This document shows, in pieces, positions 47,341-59,887 of a DNA stretch of 64,000 bases. Numbering within the stretch: the first letter of the stretch is position 1; each line of letters begins with the position of its first letter. Under the pieces are notes generated by a model. The model was not told the DNA's origin. It worked only from the letters and a program-made list of their open reading frames with translations, and did no database searches. This DNA comes from Atherinomorus stipes. Its lineage: Eukaryota > Chordata > Actinopteri > Atheriniformes > Atherinidae. The DNA lies in NCBI GenBank assembly GCA_023101725.1, contig JALJCO010003044.1:1-64000 (forward strand), read 5' to 3'. The translations under genes were made by a program, and so were the position numbers.

Positions 47341-50300
47341 AACACCAAAAACCCACAACTTTTGATATAAGGAGGTTTTCCAAGGTTCAGATTGTTTAAA
47401 AGTGACAGTATAGAGTTGGATTTGTCGAGCCAAGGGGACCTAACAACACTGTCTGTGACCAAGTTTGGGAGTGAAACTGGATTTATAAAGCTGCCCGGTG
47501 AAGCCAGCACCTGCAGTTAATGCAGAGGAAGAAGATGGAGCAGGCCTAAATATATATCAGAGAGGATGCGCAGATGTCTTGCCCTGTCTCCCTTGTTACT
47601 GACCGTTTCCTCAGAAACTACTGCTTTATGAGTTTCAGTCATCTCAGCCTAAATTTACGAGCATTTTCATTGTTCACAAGTGAATATGTGGAGAGGGGAA
47701 CTTTGTGGAGGGAAGCAAAACTGCATAGAGTAAGAAAAGCAACCTTCTATAATTCTATTTTTATACTCAGAAGCTCCAAGTAAATATATCTCTCCATGAA
47801 ATAAGTTTATAATCTGGAGTTCACAGTCAGCGGAAAATGATTATAAACTTTGCTTTAAAAGTATTCAATCAAAACTAGGAACTTGAATCCTGTAATCTGG
47901 AGGATTGAAGTGGATTTTAGGATAGATTTCCTGATGAATCCACTAAAACTAAACCAGTGGTTCCCATTAGTTCAGACAGTCATTTAATCCTGTCAGGGCC
48001 TTCAAACCCTGTCATGGTTCCTGTTAATCAACTGGTCTTCACCCCTCCTCAGACATTACTGACATGATTAGACATGATTATTATTGAAGGAGACACATCT
48101 GCGGCCAATTCAAGAAGCTTGCTGTCATGTGAATGACCCTGTGAGATGATACAGGAGATAAAACACTGCACTGAAGTCCTCCCTCAAGAATAATCCTCTC
48201 AGATCTCGGTGTGGAACCTCTAAGACGTATCGTATATCTGCTAATCATTTTCTAAATTGTTTACTGAAAACACCCCTTGTCTGGTAGACGGTGAGCCTGG
48301 AGGAAGAAGGGTTTTCTCTACATAAAGATTAACACGTGGGGTCATGTGGAGCCAGTGTTTCTATTGAACACAGAGCACTGCACTTTGAGAAAATGCAGAA
48401 TACGCAATGTTTTGGCAATGTTAAAGGTAGCTTGTTACAGAGGGTGTTTTGGTTCACCTGCGCAGATTTTATCCACAAAACCTCCCTTGCATCGAAAATC
48501 TCTTAAGTCCAATCCAGACAGTCCAGTACATTTAACAGATAAGCACAGCGTGACGGACAGATTTGGACATCTTGGAGACATGAGAATGTAGACATCACAC
48601 TGCAATCTGAACTGTTGACAAATAACTATTTGAAGTATTTTTCAGCCTTTAGTAAAAAAAAAATTCACTTAGCTTCTGCAGGTATGAAAAATCTGACAAT
48701 GGCAAATTATAAAAACTGACTGATATTTGACTCTTTAAAGGTTTATTTTGGGGTCAGCTAAAAGCTGCGATAAACTGCAAAACAAAAACCTTCAATATTC
48801 TTATTCTATTCTATATTCTATTCATGTACTCTGCACAGTTGGGTAAAAAACTCCACCAACCAGCTGCACAAATGTATTTGCTAGAAATATGTCACACCCT
48901 TAGTGCAATGAGGTGATTGATTTCTCGGATATCAGCAGCTTGGGTCCATCAATTATCTGCACTTTACTGAAATGACTGCAAACAGAAACAATATTCAAAA
49001 GTATGAAAATAAAAAAGGTCAAAGATACAACACTGACAGTTATCTCTTTGTGTCTCTCTTGTTTTAATTTTCTGCCGTCATGCCTTAAAGCCATCGTAGT
49101 CGCTCGTGCCAAAACAGACACAGGACTCATGTGCAGTGTTCCTCACATCGCCCACATCATAGTATCTCAAATGAAGCACAACTCCTCCCCTGGCTTCTCC
49201 TCATCATTTCATATAACATCTGGTCTTGTGGGGTCGGCTCCATGCTCCGGTGGAGGTCTGCGTTGCTGCACACTGCAACATGTCTTGGTGAGAACCCAAT
49301 GCGGGATCAAGACGAAGTGCACTGGCAGGTCTGCATCATCACAGTCCGGGATGTTCGTCATGCATTATCATCTGTCTGCAGCTCAGCAGGATACAGAAAT
49401 GCTCTTTTTTTTATTTCCTAGGCTATAAGGGGGCTTATGCTCTGTTTTGTGTTTCTGTGCATGCTGAGGAATTGGTGCACTCGTGCTTGAAGATGATTAT
49501 GCACAGCGGTATGGAAAGACTTCACTCCTGTGGTTGCATTTGGTACGAGAACAGTTATGATTCATGGTTCTTTTGCACACGTTTTGGCCAGACTACCATG
49601 ATACTGGAAATTCATATTGGTTTAATCTTATGTATCCTTTCCTCTCCGTCTGTGACAAGTCTGCAATGGAGAACCAATAAGGTCTGAAATCTCTGCAAGA
49701 CATCACCACTAAATAATGTCTGAGAATTATTATTCTTTGAGATAATTAAGTGTGGGATAAATAAGTTTTGCTAATCAGAAGACGTATACAATGTAATTTA
49801 ATAGAAGTTATCTGATTTGTTAAGAGAAGGGTTCAACAGTGGAGCCAAAGGCAGATGCAATAGAGGGCACACAGATTCTAAGTTTGTTTTTTAATAGCAG
49901 TTTGGAGACAAAAAGGTAAAATTATAGAATAAAATGAGCAAATGAGTATATAAAAAAAACAAAGGAAGGGAAAAACACAAGGCCAAAACATGACATTGAA
50001 ATTGCTCTGACTTGATAGCACAAGTTCAAACTATGCCACAAAGACTGAAGAAAGACCCATGGACCAAACACACAGGAGACTAAAGCAATCTCAAGGACAA
50101 AGGGCACCTTCACACTCCAGCAGTTTGGTCCACTTCCATGGATGGTATGATTTGTTCGACAGAGTGTTCACAACAACTACAGTATGATGTTGACCAAAGA
50201 ATCAGACTTTGGTCCACTTGAAAGTTGTTCACTTGCAAACTGTTAGCTGACCAGTGGACAAAATAGTAAATTATGTCTGCCAACCACAATGATGATAGTG

Positions 50301-50510
50301 ATTGCATTTATTTCATTCACTGATGTGCATTTCATCAACAGACATTCATTATTTGTCAGGTGAACAAACATTTTTACTACCGTACTTGAAAAGGAGCAGG
50401 GTGAAAAAAATTGTATATTTCCTGTCCCCTTTTAAATAATAATAGTCTTAATGGTTAGCTATACACCAGCTAAATAGTCATATTGTATTAATTCAGTCTG
50501 GCCAAACAAA
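47341..50510. other. Non-coding stretch, no gene seen
   Basis: Apparently unique. A 141-codon frame (49003-49428) overlaps a 96-codon frame on the same strand in another phase; neither shows a domain. 50103-50250 has TTTGGTCCACTT motifs in inverted pairs and may be a degraded transposon end. Confidence 0.4.
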
Positions 50511-50545
50511 ATACCTACAAAGATAATGAATATCTTTGTAGGTAT
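50511..50545. repeat. Perfect 15-bp-arm hairpin
   Basis: The arms ATACCTACAAAGATA and TATCTTTGTAGGTAT surround a five-base loop. It has no T-run like a terminator and no known family. Confidence 0.8.
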
Positions 50546-50827
50546 ACAAAATGAATACAGCACCAAATGCAAAAACTCCATAAGCAAACTCAACAAAGGT
50601 AAATGTAGACTTGACAAAATTACACAAAACATGGCACACGAGATTTCCTTCCTCAGTAAAAGGGTTGGGTACAGTAATGATATGATCTGCCATGGAGGAG
50701 GCCAAGTTCACATAATTTTTGATTGGCTATTTGGCTATAACCTTGCTTAGAAAAACTAGGTCAACCAGCCAGCTGCTTGTGTTTGTTTGCTAAGATGCTA
50801 TCTGTTAGCATCATGGGCACTTCAGAC

Positions 50828-51416
50828 TAGCCTAGTACACCAGCCTGACCAACGCTATGTATGAGAAACACGGCAAGTCAGTCTGGGTTCCCTCATTTGG
50901 GAAGTGATTTCCACTCCGGTCAAAAATTGACAGGACCAATCACAGCGCAGCAGTAAAATTATTAACAGGAAAGTAAAACTCCTCCGACATCTCCACCGCT
51001 GTTTCTGCTCGGTTTTGGTGCTTAACTAACAGCTTCCGGGTCATAGTCACATGACGTGCGACACAAACGCTTTCTCATATTAGTAGTTCAGCAATAAACA
51101 ATGCTGACATGTAACAGAGTATTTATAACAATAAAACAAACATTCTATGTTAATATACACAAGAAAACTACATTAAATAGAGAGGGAAAAACAACGTGTA
51201 AACGATGACTTCCGCCTTCACCATAGCAACATCGCAACAGAGTGCCGCCAGCTACAGTCACTTCCGTGTTTCTCTGATTGGTTTTCTCCGGTTCACTTTC
51301 CTCCTATTAGTCCTGCCTCTTGTCTTGCATTGGAAATCAGTCTCCAATGGAGGGAACCCAGACTGACCTGCTGTGTATCTCATACATGGCGTAGGTCAGG
51401 CTGGTGTACCAGGCTA
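50828..51416. mobile_element. Long-TIR element with perfect 9-bp target duplication
   Basis: It begins TAGCCTAGTACACCAGCC and ends with the reverse complement of TAGCCTGGTACACCAGCC. The inverted repeats run about 85-90 bases with roughly ten differences. The 9-bp ACTTCAGAC is present at 50819-50827 and 51417-51425. It is 589 bp with no transposase. Long inverted repeats with 9-bp duplications are typical of Mutator-like elements. hAT elements make 8 bp. Confidence 0.85.
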
Positions 51417-51425
51417 ACTTCAGAC

Positions 51426-51907
51426 AGGAAGTACATTCATCAAACAAGACAGCATTTAGAAAATAAACTTACAGATAGTGACAATGTTGTGGTCACCTCC
51501 TTTTTGTGTTGCTACAGAAGGTTTTTTTTTTTTTTAATTTGTTTAAAAACCCGACTTGAATTCACCCATGTTCAGGAATGCAGTCAGACATGTTAGCTTG
51601 ACACACTCGGAAGTCGGAATTTCCCAGTTCCACGTAGGAAGTTTCAACTGAAACACTCGATTGCTGTGTATATAGCATCTTGCATTATATTTCTCAAATT
51701 CAAGAGGACAAAAAAATCCAGAATTAATTATGTATATATCAGTGTGTTCCCAATAATCTACTTTATGAGCAGTTCCAATAATTCTCAACTTTAGAAGATG
51801 GAGTAGCTTTATGTTGCTCTTATACGTATTACGCCAAACTTCCTACAACTAGACCCTCCCCTAAAGCTACATGCATCCCTACCTGCAAGCATCAGTTTGT
51901 GGCAGGC
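51426..51907. other. Non-coding stretch, no gene seen
   Basis: A T-run lies at 51522-51535. No other feature was recognised. Confidence 0.4.
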
Positions 51908-51910
51908 TAA

Positions 51911-52423
51911 AGGCCCTTTCAGATAGAACGCTGCAAGCGCAGGCGGACGGCGGCAAACCCATTCATTGTGTATGTGGTACCTCCGCGGCGCGCAAGGTGG
52001 GCGCATGCTGCCGCGGTGCCGCGCGCTGTGACGACATCCTAGCGTGTCCAATAGGAGAGGCCAGTTCAGGGGAAAAATTGGTCCTTTGTCAGCCTGAAGT
52101 AAACCTGGAAGTGGTCTGTGTGAAAGAATGCAGCTCCCGGATGAGCCTGAACTCCCCCAAGTCCTGCCTTGCCTTAACTATCAGGTGGACCCACATCCTT
52201 TTATCTGCTGCTGATCTTCTCCTCCTCCTCAGGAGAAAAGCTCTTTGCTGCGACGATGAGAGGTACATCTTTCACAATGAAGAACACCGGGGAGAAAACA
52301 CTTCCTCGTCTGTCACTTAGCAACACGTGCCTGACGTGCTCGCTGCCACTGTGCTCATTCGCCGGGTCTGTGCCCTACCCCGCGGTGAGCGCAGCGAAAA
52401 ACGCGTTCTATCTGAAAGGGCCT
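51911..52423. mobile_element. PIF/Harbinger-type MITE
   Basis: Ends AGGCCCTTTCAGATAGAACG in both orientations, flanked by TAA (51908-51910 and 52424-52426), the TWA duplication of PIF/Harbinger. It is 513 bp with a CpG-rich interior. A leucine-rich frame (DLLLLLRRKALCCDDERYIF, about 52210-52270) may be a scrap of a transposon protein but is not diagnostic. Confidence 0.8.
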
Positions 52424-52429
52424 TAAGAA

Positions 52430-52505
52430 TGGTCCGGGCAGGGTTCGAACCCCAGTCTCCCGGACAAGAGTCAACCCCACTGTTATTCAGCCAAAGCGAC
52501 ACCCC
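52430..52505 (-). repeat. tRNA-like SINE head
   Basis: The minus strand has GGGGTTCGAACCCTGCCCGG (box B, about 52436-52455) with GTCGCTTTGGCTGAATAAC upstream. The sequence does not close into an acceptor stem, so a SINE or tRNA pseudogene is more likely than a tRNA gene. Confidence 0.5.
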
Positions 52506-52519
52506 TGTGGCCAGGTAGC

Positions 52520-54562
52520 CAGGGTGTGTAATCAGTTTGGAGGCAGAGTGACAGGACCCTCAACGGTCACAATTAGTAAGACATTTACTGGTATTTACAC
52601 ATTTTAACTAATCTTACAAGTGTTCTTTTTATTATGACTTCGCAAGTATGCAAATCGACTCTGTGGCTGTGGCGATATACTCCAGTGTTCTGGATATGTG
52701 AATTTTGAGCAGAGGCCTGAAAAAGTAGGGGCAAGACTCAAAGGGATGAAGATTGCAAAAATTGCCTTCTAGGTGCATCGATTGGCTGGAAAAGTTCAGC
52801 AGCTCTCAATAAGTTTCAAGAACATTTTAAAACCTGAACATGTCTGAGATATTAAATGTTCTCAGTTGCAAACATTACAACATTAGTTTGGGCACTAGGT
52901 AACAGGCTCTGTTTACTTTTCTTACCTTTTTTTGGACCAAATCAAAAGAATAATCAATAATCCAAGAAAAAAAAAGTTTGAGTAATCACCTCATCTGAAA
53001 TCACCTAAAGATCTGAAAATAAGCACTGAGCATCTCACAGGAGAGAGAAGAACACAAAGAAAAGTAAATACCTACAAGATACTGACAAGCAAAGACAATA
53101 TAAAATAAATGCTTTAATTGCATTTATGTTGTGGTTTTGATGAAAGTCTACAACAGGATGAGTCTACCTAATGTATTTCTCCCCCTTGGCTTTGTGTTTC
53201 CTCTTAGTGTTCAGGAGAGCACAGAAAAAAAGTCTAGTCTTGAGAGTCTAATTCACCTCATTCCAGTACAATTTGTTCCCCTGGCTAGATTTAAATCATT
53301 GAGCTTAAAAGTAAATATGTCTGCTGCCTGAACGCTGACTCCACAGTGCAACATCTTCAGCTGCCAAGTGGCCTCCACGCGATGAAATTAGAATATTGTC
53401 ATAACAACGAAAACTTAAAAATGGTGGAAATATCTGCTCAAAGTTAATAAAATATCAAATGAAACCAGCTGAACGTGCAGCGTATGTGAAAGAGTGCATG
53501 AAAAGATGACGATCTTGATCTGTTTCATGCAGAAACTCTGCTGAAGTCTGCCATTTCTTGTCTGACACTTGCTAGCTTTCTCAGATTTGAATCAGCACCT
53601 CCATCGTCTCTGTTTCTGGTGCAGGAGGCCTGTGAAATGCATTTTGGTTTAAGGTCTGGAGGACTGCTGTATGTCAAAACCAGGTGGTGCGTGTCTTTAT
53701 GCAACATGGTGAGCATTCGAATAGAGGCGATCACTCAAAATCGCTGGCAGGGCAGCGGAATTATTCCAACTAAAAGGAATTATTTACGAATAAGAAAAGT
53801 GACATGTTTTCACTAAAGTATCCTGAATGTTGAGCAGATACAGCAAGCTGTCTCACTTTCTTAATACCAGTATCTGATGGATGATTCTTTCATGTGGTAG
53901 ATGACTGCTGCAAAACCACAACCAAAAAAGAGGTCATTTCTACTTGCATCTTTGTTTGCCTGGCAGAAGGAGCGGTGGGGTAGCAAATCCTGCAAGTGGA
54001 AACTTCACCTCACGTAAAGATAAGACTGTAGAGGGAGTGTGTGTGTGTGTAAGAGATGAGGGGGTGGGGGTGGGGGGTGTTGCAGCTGGAAGACATTACA
54101 AGCTCCAGTCATCGTTGCTTGCTGGAGAAGGAATGGATGAAGAAAAAGAAGCAACAAGAAAATAAGAGACAACCTCCAGATAGACTCACATGTTATTTAT
54201 TAGGGAAGGAGAGAAGTACCCCCCCTTCCAAACCCTCTGCTCATTACTGGATGTATACTTGCCTTGAGCCTGAACTGTGCTGGATTTAGTCCCTTTTATA
54301 ATGTGTTCTGACTCAATAAGGGATTCACCATCACCATTTTGTCACATTAATTACAGTTTGCTGCAGCAGAAGGTAATTAGACCACAAGCATACCCACCTC
54401 CTTAAGTTCATGCTGCAGGGGGGACCGTACCTACATTGACCCTCTTCTCAGGTTTATAATGTTAAACACTCTTTCATACAATCAGGCTCATTCAATTAGA
54501 CATTCTCAAATATCATTTATGAACCAGGAAAGTTTTAATATGCACTCATTCGCTGCTTTATA
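52520..54562. other. Non-coding stretch, no gene seen
   Basis: A GT- and G-rich block lies at 54037-54075. No domain-bearing frame was recognised. Confidence 0.4.
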
Positions 54563-55993
54563 TGGCCTCATTTACACTGTCAGTGAAATGTGACCCAATT
54601 CCGATTTTTTGCTCTTACGTGACTCAAATCCGATCTGCTTTTTGACAATGTAAACAGAGAAAAAGACGCATGCATTTGGATCTGTTGAGATCGGATACAG
54701 GCCTCATTCATGTGTGGAAATAAATTGGATATCATCAGATATGTAACAATGCGACTGCAGTGTAAGTAGGCAGATCGGATCTTCTTACACAATGCATTCC
54801 ACACGTCATTAAATCTGCGACGATTTAGCTTATTTTTGGCGCACTACCAAGATGTGAGCAGTAGTTAAATGCGAGAATGGAGGCCCGACAGAGAATGAGA
54901 GATGAGAAGGAAAGTGTGTGTGGGAGCCAATCACCATTCTGACATTCCTCCACTCATACATGGGTCCCCAATTGTTGAAATGGCAATTGTCATTCCGACA
55001 GTTTTTTTCATTCTTTGGTCGGAATGACAGTATTTAAAAACTTAAAAACATTTCACCATTCCGACGATTCTTTAAAAGCCTCCCCCCTCCCCCGGCATTC
55101 AGATTTTTTAGGTGCTTTTAAAGGAGACAGACTCCACAATCTCGCAAACCAACTTAATAATCTGTGACTAAAATGAAATGGGAAATATAATATGCTTCCA
55201 CGTATTAATGCAACTTGGCTGGTCTGAAACATGTTAGATTCATGTCTGAATATCAGGGATCGCTGACTGGAAGCAGATCAGTTATTGGAACGAAGTCTCC
55301 ACAGAGCCGTGCGTCTTCATGCCCGCTGGCATCATATGCAACATTACTAACTGCAGTCACAGATGACACATGAAGTCACTGACAAATTCCAGCCAAAACA
55401 TGTGAATAATGTCCAGTCTCCTTCATGTTGTACAGGGAAGCGCATTTACGCATTACGCACCACACAAAGCTCTTTTATCTTCAGACATGCCGCGGGTTGT
55501 CCAGGTTCAGTGAAATATTGGTCAGAATGAAGCTGCATCATTCAGATTAACGAGCTCTATCAGAACTGTTCAAAAATCTGATTTCAGAAACTAAAACTTT
55601 AATTTGGAAATTAATCAGTACACACAAAAGAAATCACCAGCGTGCTTGCTCTCGGCATAATTTAAAAAGCAACAGGAGACGATTGAAGCTCACATTATAT
55701 CTAAATCTTGTGGCTTTTTTTTTTACATTACAGATCAGTAATCAAGCTATTTCCCACCATTGTATCCGTCTGGTATACCCTCTTGTCTGTTGCAAGCGCT
55801 TGATACGGGTAGCCTACAGTTTTGTAAACACTAGGTACGCATGCAGGGTGTTTCAAATGATAGGATGGTGTAATCGCGAGAAATCCGATAAGGGACACAT
55901 TATAAAATATGTGTAACCACACATAAAAAAAAAAATCAGATTTAGGCATCAAATCCAATTTGGGCATCAAGACCTGACAGTGGAAATGTAGCC
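54563..55993. mobile_element. 1.4-kb DNA element with imperfect inverted ends
   Basis: The left end TGGCCTCATTTACACTGTCAG and the right end in reverse AGGCTACATTTCCACTGTCAG match. Both are followed by CCCAATTCCGATTTTTT-like and CCCAAATTGGATTTGATG-like blocks. Internal sequence recurs at 45087-45745. No transposase was found and no clear target duplication was seen, so the superfamily is undetermined (hAT or Harbinger possible). Confidence 0.6.
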
Positions 55994-56368
55994 TTTGACA
56001 CACCTCATTTACCTGCCTTTTTCCCTCAGAACTGGATTAAGTCTTTGTGGCATTTCTTTACTAAGGTATTGGAAACATTTATTTTGGCCTATATTGACAT
56101 GATAGCATCTGGTGACTGTGGAGGTCATAGGAGTACAGTGAACTCACTGCTCAAGACAGCAGTTGGAGATGATTTTAGCTTTGTGACATGGTGCATTATC
56201 CTCCTAAAAGTAGCATCAGAAGATGCTGTGATCATAAAGTGATGAACATGATCAGCAGCAATATTCAGGTACTTTAGGCTGTGGTTAAATAACAGTTGTT
56301 TCTAACGCCCCTTTCAAATTAGCACCTACTTAGCCCGGCCCTCATTAGGCCAACGCCACACAACCCCG

Positions 56369-56671
56369 GGGTATATGCACAGTTCCACTACTTCCTGAAC
56401 TTCAGACAGCACCTTTGCTTCCTGTCTTTCATTATTGGACAAACTAATTAATCCAGGTGTGTTTGGCCAGTTATGGAGATTAGTCACACCTGGTTTTAAG
56501 AAAAAAAAAAAAAAAGAGTGAGCTTTTACAATACTTAATTTCCCTTCTGGGATAAATAAAGTATTTTTCATTTCATTTCATTCATTAATCAGTTTGTCCA
56601 ATAATGAAAGACAGGAAGCAAAGGTGCTGTCTGAAGTTCAGGAAGTAGAGGAACTGTGCATATAGCCCATT
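56369..56671. mobile_element. Palindromic MITE, copy 3, with an insertion at its dyad
   Basis: The arms (TATATGCACAGTTCCACTAC, then TTCCTGAACTTCAGACAGC; reversed at 56585-56671) match copies 1 and 2. The centre is occupied by 56497-56584, a foreign piece with an A-run and a retroelement-like tail. Confidence 0.75.
56497..56584 (+). mobile_element. Short retroelement tail inside the palindrome
   Basis: An A-run, then TTAATTTCCCTTCTGGGATA, AATAAAGTATTTTTC and TTTCATTTCATT repeats, like the 3' end of a fish LINE or SINE. Confidence 0.5.
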
Positions 56672-57735
56672 GAGACCATCTTCAGTGTGGGCGTGGTCGT
56701 CATAGTGAAGTTTTGTAAAGTCATTTGTTTGCAAACACACACACACACTGAACAACAATGGAGGAAGTCAAGCTTGTGATTTACCTGCTGTTTGTTTAAC
56801 CAACAGTTTACCACAATCAGAGATGCTCGATCCTTTTTTTTCCAATCCAATCTGATACCAGGGATGAGCGTATCGACCGATACCGAGCCTATACTACCGT
56901 TGGATGGATTAACTGTATACCTTGCCATGTGGATGGAGACATCAAGCTTGACAAACATTTAGCCTTGTTAAAAAAAAGGTAACAAATGAACACAGATGTA
57001 ATTTTATTTCTTAACAAATAAAGTGTACATTTATTATGACATTAATAAAAACAGAATGACTAGATCAGAAAGCCACATTCATCCAATATTTGATCCAGCT
57101 AATTTGTCAGTGTCGGAGCCGATCCGGGTATCACATGGGTGCATTTGGAACCACAATATTGATTCTCTTCTTGCTATGCATCTGCTGCAATCTTTTCTGT
57201 GGTTGTGGCTCGGTTTTTTAAAGCTGGTGTAGAGTATTTCAATCAGTACCCAATAAAGGGTTAAATGTGCCCCAGAAAACACACGATGAAACGTTGAAAA
57301 GTTCAAATCTCTTTTCATGAATAAAGATTGCAGAAGTTCATTCTTGATTTGGAGCTTTTATGACGAATGATTAACCTCACATCCTGTTACTTTGCCACAC
57401 AAACCCACCAGAGAAATTCCTCAGAAGGGGTCTGAAAATGTCAGTGGAGAAGAGCCTCCACAGTTGCTATAAACAAAGCTAAAAGTATGTATTTTCCCAC
57501 AACTACATTATCTTTTAATCCCTTTTTACATCATATAGTCTAACGTAACTCAGAAATAAATCTTCTGTAAAAACAGATATATACATCTCCTGGGATATTT
57601 TACATCTCTTCTGAAGCTTACAGTTTTCTACAGTAAAGAATTTGAGCTAATGTGAAGCTTCATCCCTCTCTCTCATAAATGAATTTTAAAAAGTAATTCC
57701 TGCCTTTGTTTGAGCTCGGTTGGATTTTTCTAATT
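56672..57735. other. Non-coding stretch, possible degraded transposon
   Basis: A CA repeat lies at 56735-56750. Around 56850-57130 the motifs GATACCAGGGATGAGCG and GGAGCCGATCCGGGTATCA resemble ends of degraded fish DNA elements, but no pair was established. Confidence 0.35.
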
Positions 57736-57737
57736 CC

Positions 57738-58110
57738 ATGTAAGTGGATACAAATCAGTTGTCTGCAAGTTGTCTGCAGCTGGTACAAATGCAGCTGCTC
57801 TTCTTTAAAAAGCAAGCGTAATCATATTACACCGGTGTTATCCGCGCTTCATTGGCTTCCTGTTCATTATAGGATTAACTTTAAGATTTTATAGCTGATT
57901 TTTAAGGCGCTTAACAGTCTGACCTTTGCTTGTCTAGAGGAACTTTAATGTCATTATACTAGAAAACTGAGGTCAAGCAACCAGATGTTCTAAGATCTAA
58001 AGACAGATATAAAGATGATCTTGTCTTAATGTGTCCTCAACTATGTGAGAACTGCTAAGACTGACAAAGAACAGTATTAAAGACCCAACTCTTCTCATTA
58101 GTATTTGATG
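57738..58110 (+). pseudogene. LINE RT C-terminal fragment
   Basis: The frame reads HITPVLSALHWLPVHYRINF, then KIL, LIFKALNSLTFACLEEL and RKLRSSNQMF, the C-terminal motifs of an L2/Rex1-group reverse transcriptase, with several stops. It lies upstream of a fragment that should precede it in an intact element. Confidence 0.65.
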
Positions 58111-58119
58111 TGAGTAGGA

Positions 58120-58525
58120 TTTTTAAGTAATCCAGGCAGGCTGGTGAAAAATTTCAGTAATAATAAGACTGAAAGGGCTGTATTCGGTCCGTCTACGATC
58201 TCAATAGTGAACTGGGCCCTCTGACAATGTGTATGACATTGTAAAAAATCTTGATGTTTTCCTGGACTCAACAGTGTTGTGAAGTGCAGGCTAAAAAATA
58301 TCGCCAAATAACATTTTTGTCTCACGAGGATCTGGAAACAATTCTTTATGGTTTTATCTCCTCTCAGTTGGACTACTGTAACTCACTTTATGTGGGGTGA
58401 CTCAGTCCAACCTTTCCAGACTATAATTAGTTCAGAAAGCAGTTGCTCGACTCAAAACATGCACAAACATTATTCCAGCACTGGCCTGCAGTGGTTAACA
58501 GTGAGAGAACAGGCTGATTTTAGCA
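58120..58525 (+). pseudogene. LINE RT middle fragment, out of order
   Basis: Pieces in shifting frames read NKTERAVFGPS (about 58165), VKNLDVFLDSTV (about 58240), ISSQLDYCNSLYVG (about 58355) and TQSNLSRL (about 58405). These correspond to the stretch after the RT palm, which normally precedes LHWLP. Here it follows it. Two separate insertions or a rearrangement are possible. Confidence 0.6.
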
Positions 58526-59887
58526 CTTCTGATAGTAGTGCTGATGACACAATTCTGACATTTTCTGCCATGTTTTATAGACCAAAATGTTATTCACAAA
58601 GATCTATGTAATGGTTGCAAACTCGCTTGGATAACTTGGTCATAATGAAACACCATCACATTTTGGGCATATTTGACCAGACTGTGGTGCCGCTCACCAC
58701 AGCAGGAAGTGACATCAGTGCAAGGATATCTGCCAGCTCTGCTGGGGTGGGATTTTAATGCCTTAATTATGATTAATTAAAGCATAATTTTATTTTTCTT
58801 CAACCTGGACCTTATTTCTAGGAGTTTATATGTGCATTTACTCACCGGTAAAAAAAAAATGCATAAAAAATGTATGGTTTAATCACAGTTTGTATTAGAA
58901 GCAAAGCAGAACATTTGTCAGTATTGATTTTCTGGTACATCCGATTATGCTGTCACAGATGGCAGAACTTGGCAACTTTGTTGATATATTAGTGAGTTTT
59001 CAGATGCTCTGATAACTTTTTAATGTTATATAAAGCAGCTATTGACAAGTCCAGCCTCATTTTTCTGGTGTTATTTGAGACTTTTACAAACAGAAATTAA
59101 AGAAATGTATTGTTACTTTCTCTTATCAGTCACATGCGTTGCCGCAGGCCCCCTCCTCGTCTCATAACACACACTATTCTGCAGGAAGCATCAGCTTCCA
59201 GTGGCAGACACAGCAGTAGTTGTTGACCTCTGATCCATGAACGGGACTGAAAAGAAACTCAAAGCTGCAACTGCTCATGAGATATTAATGCCTCTTAATG
59301 AAAAGTGTGGACATAAATATGAAAAAAAGTTGAAAGTAGGCTACTGTAACATGTTATAGACTCTTAATTAGAAAACAGCCAGTTTAACAGCAAGTAACAG
59401 TACAGTACTTAGATGGGATACTTTAATTTTAGGGCCGTTCAATTTTGGCCAGTAAAAATTGCAATTACTTTTTTTTTGTTAAAAAATACAATTAAATATA
59501 TTTGATCAGAAAATAATAGAGCTTGTGCTTATACTTATCAGTTGATTTAGTCGTCCACTAAAATCCTTTTAAATTAAAAAAAAATATCACTTTTTGGGGC
59601 AATTTCGGTAATGCAATTAAAATCTGATCAATCTAGATTAATTGATAACAAAGCCTCTAATTAATTTGATAAATTTTTAAATCAAGCCTCCACCCACATC
59701 TGCCTTCATGTTGGAGGTTAATGTTTCAAAGCTCGCAAGGACAGAGTTGGTTTACTAAGTTTCCTACAGCTCCTGAGTTACATTGGACCTGGGTGCAGCA
59801 GGTTGGACTTGCCAGTTATCAGTGGGAGCCCTCCTGCACATCGCTGCTGGTACTGTTCTTCTATCTGAAGCTATTTTGTTCAAATGT
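58526..59887. other. Non-coding stretch with a solo MITE arm
   Basis: AT-rich. It contains one arm of the AGGATAAG-family MITE at 58781-58851. No gene was recognised. Confidence 0.45.
58781..58851. repeat. Solo arm of the AGGATAAG-family MITE
   Basis: CCTGGACCTTATTTCTAGGA and then GTGCATTTACTCACCGGTAA match the arm at 16955-17010. No second arm is nearby. Confidence 0.75.

Noticed and set aside
49003..49428. 141-codon plus-strand frame
   Set aside because: No domain, and a 96-codon frame overlaps it in another phase; probably chance.
52430..52505. A tRNA gene on the minus strand
   Set aside because: There is a clear box B but no acceptor stem, so a SINE head or pseudogene is more likely.
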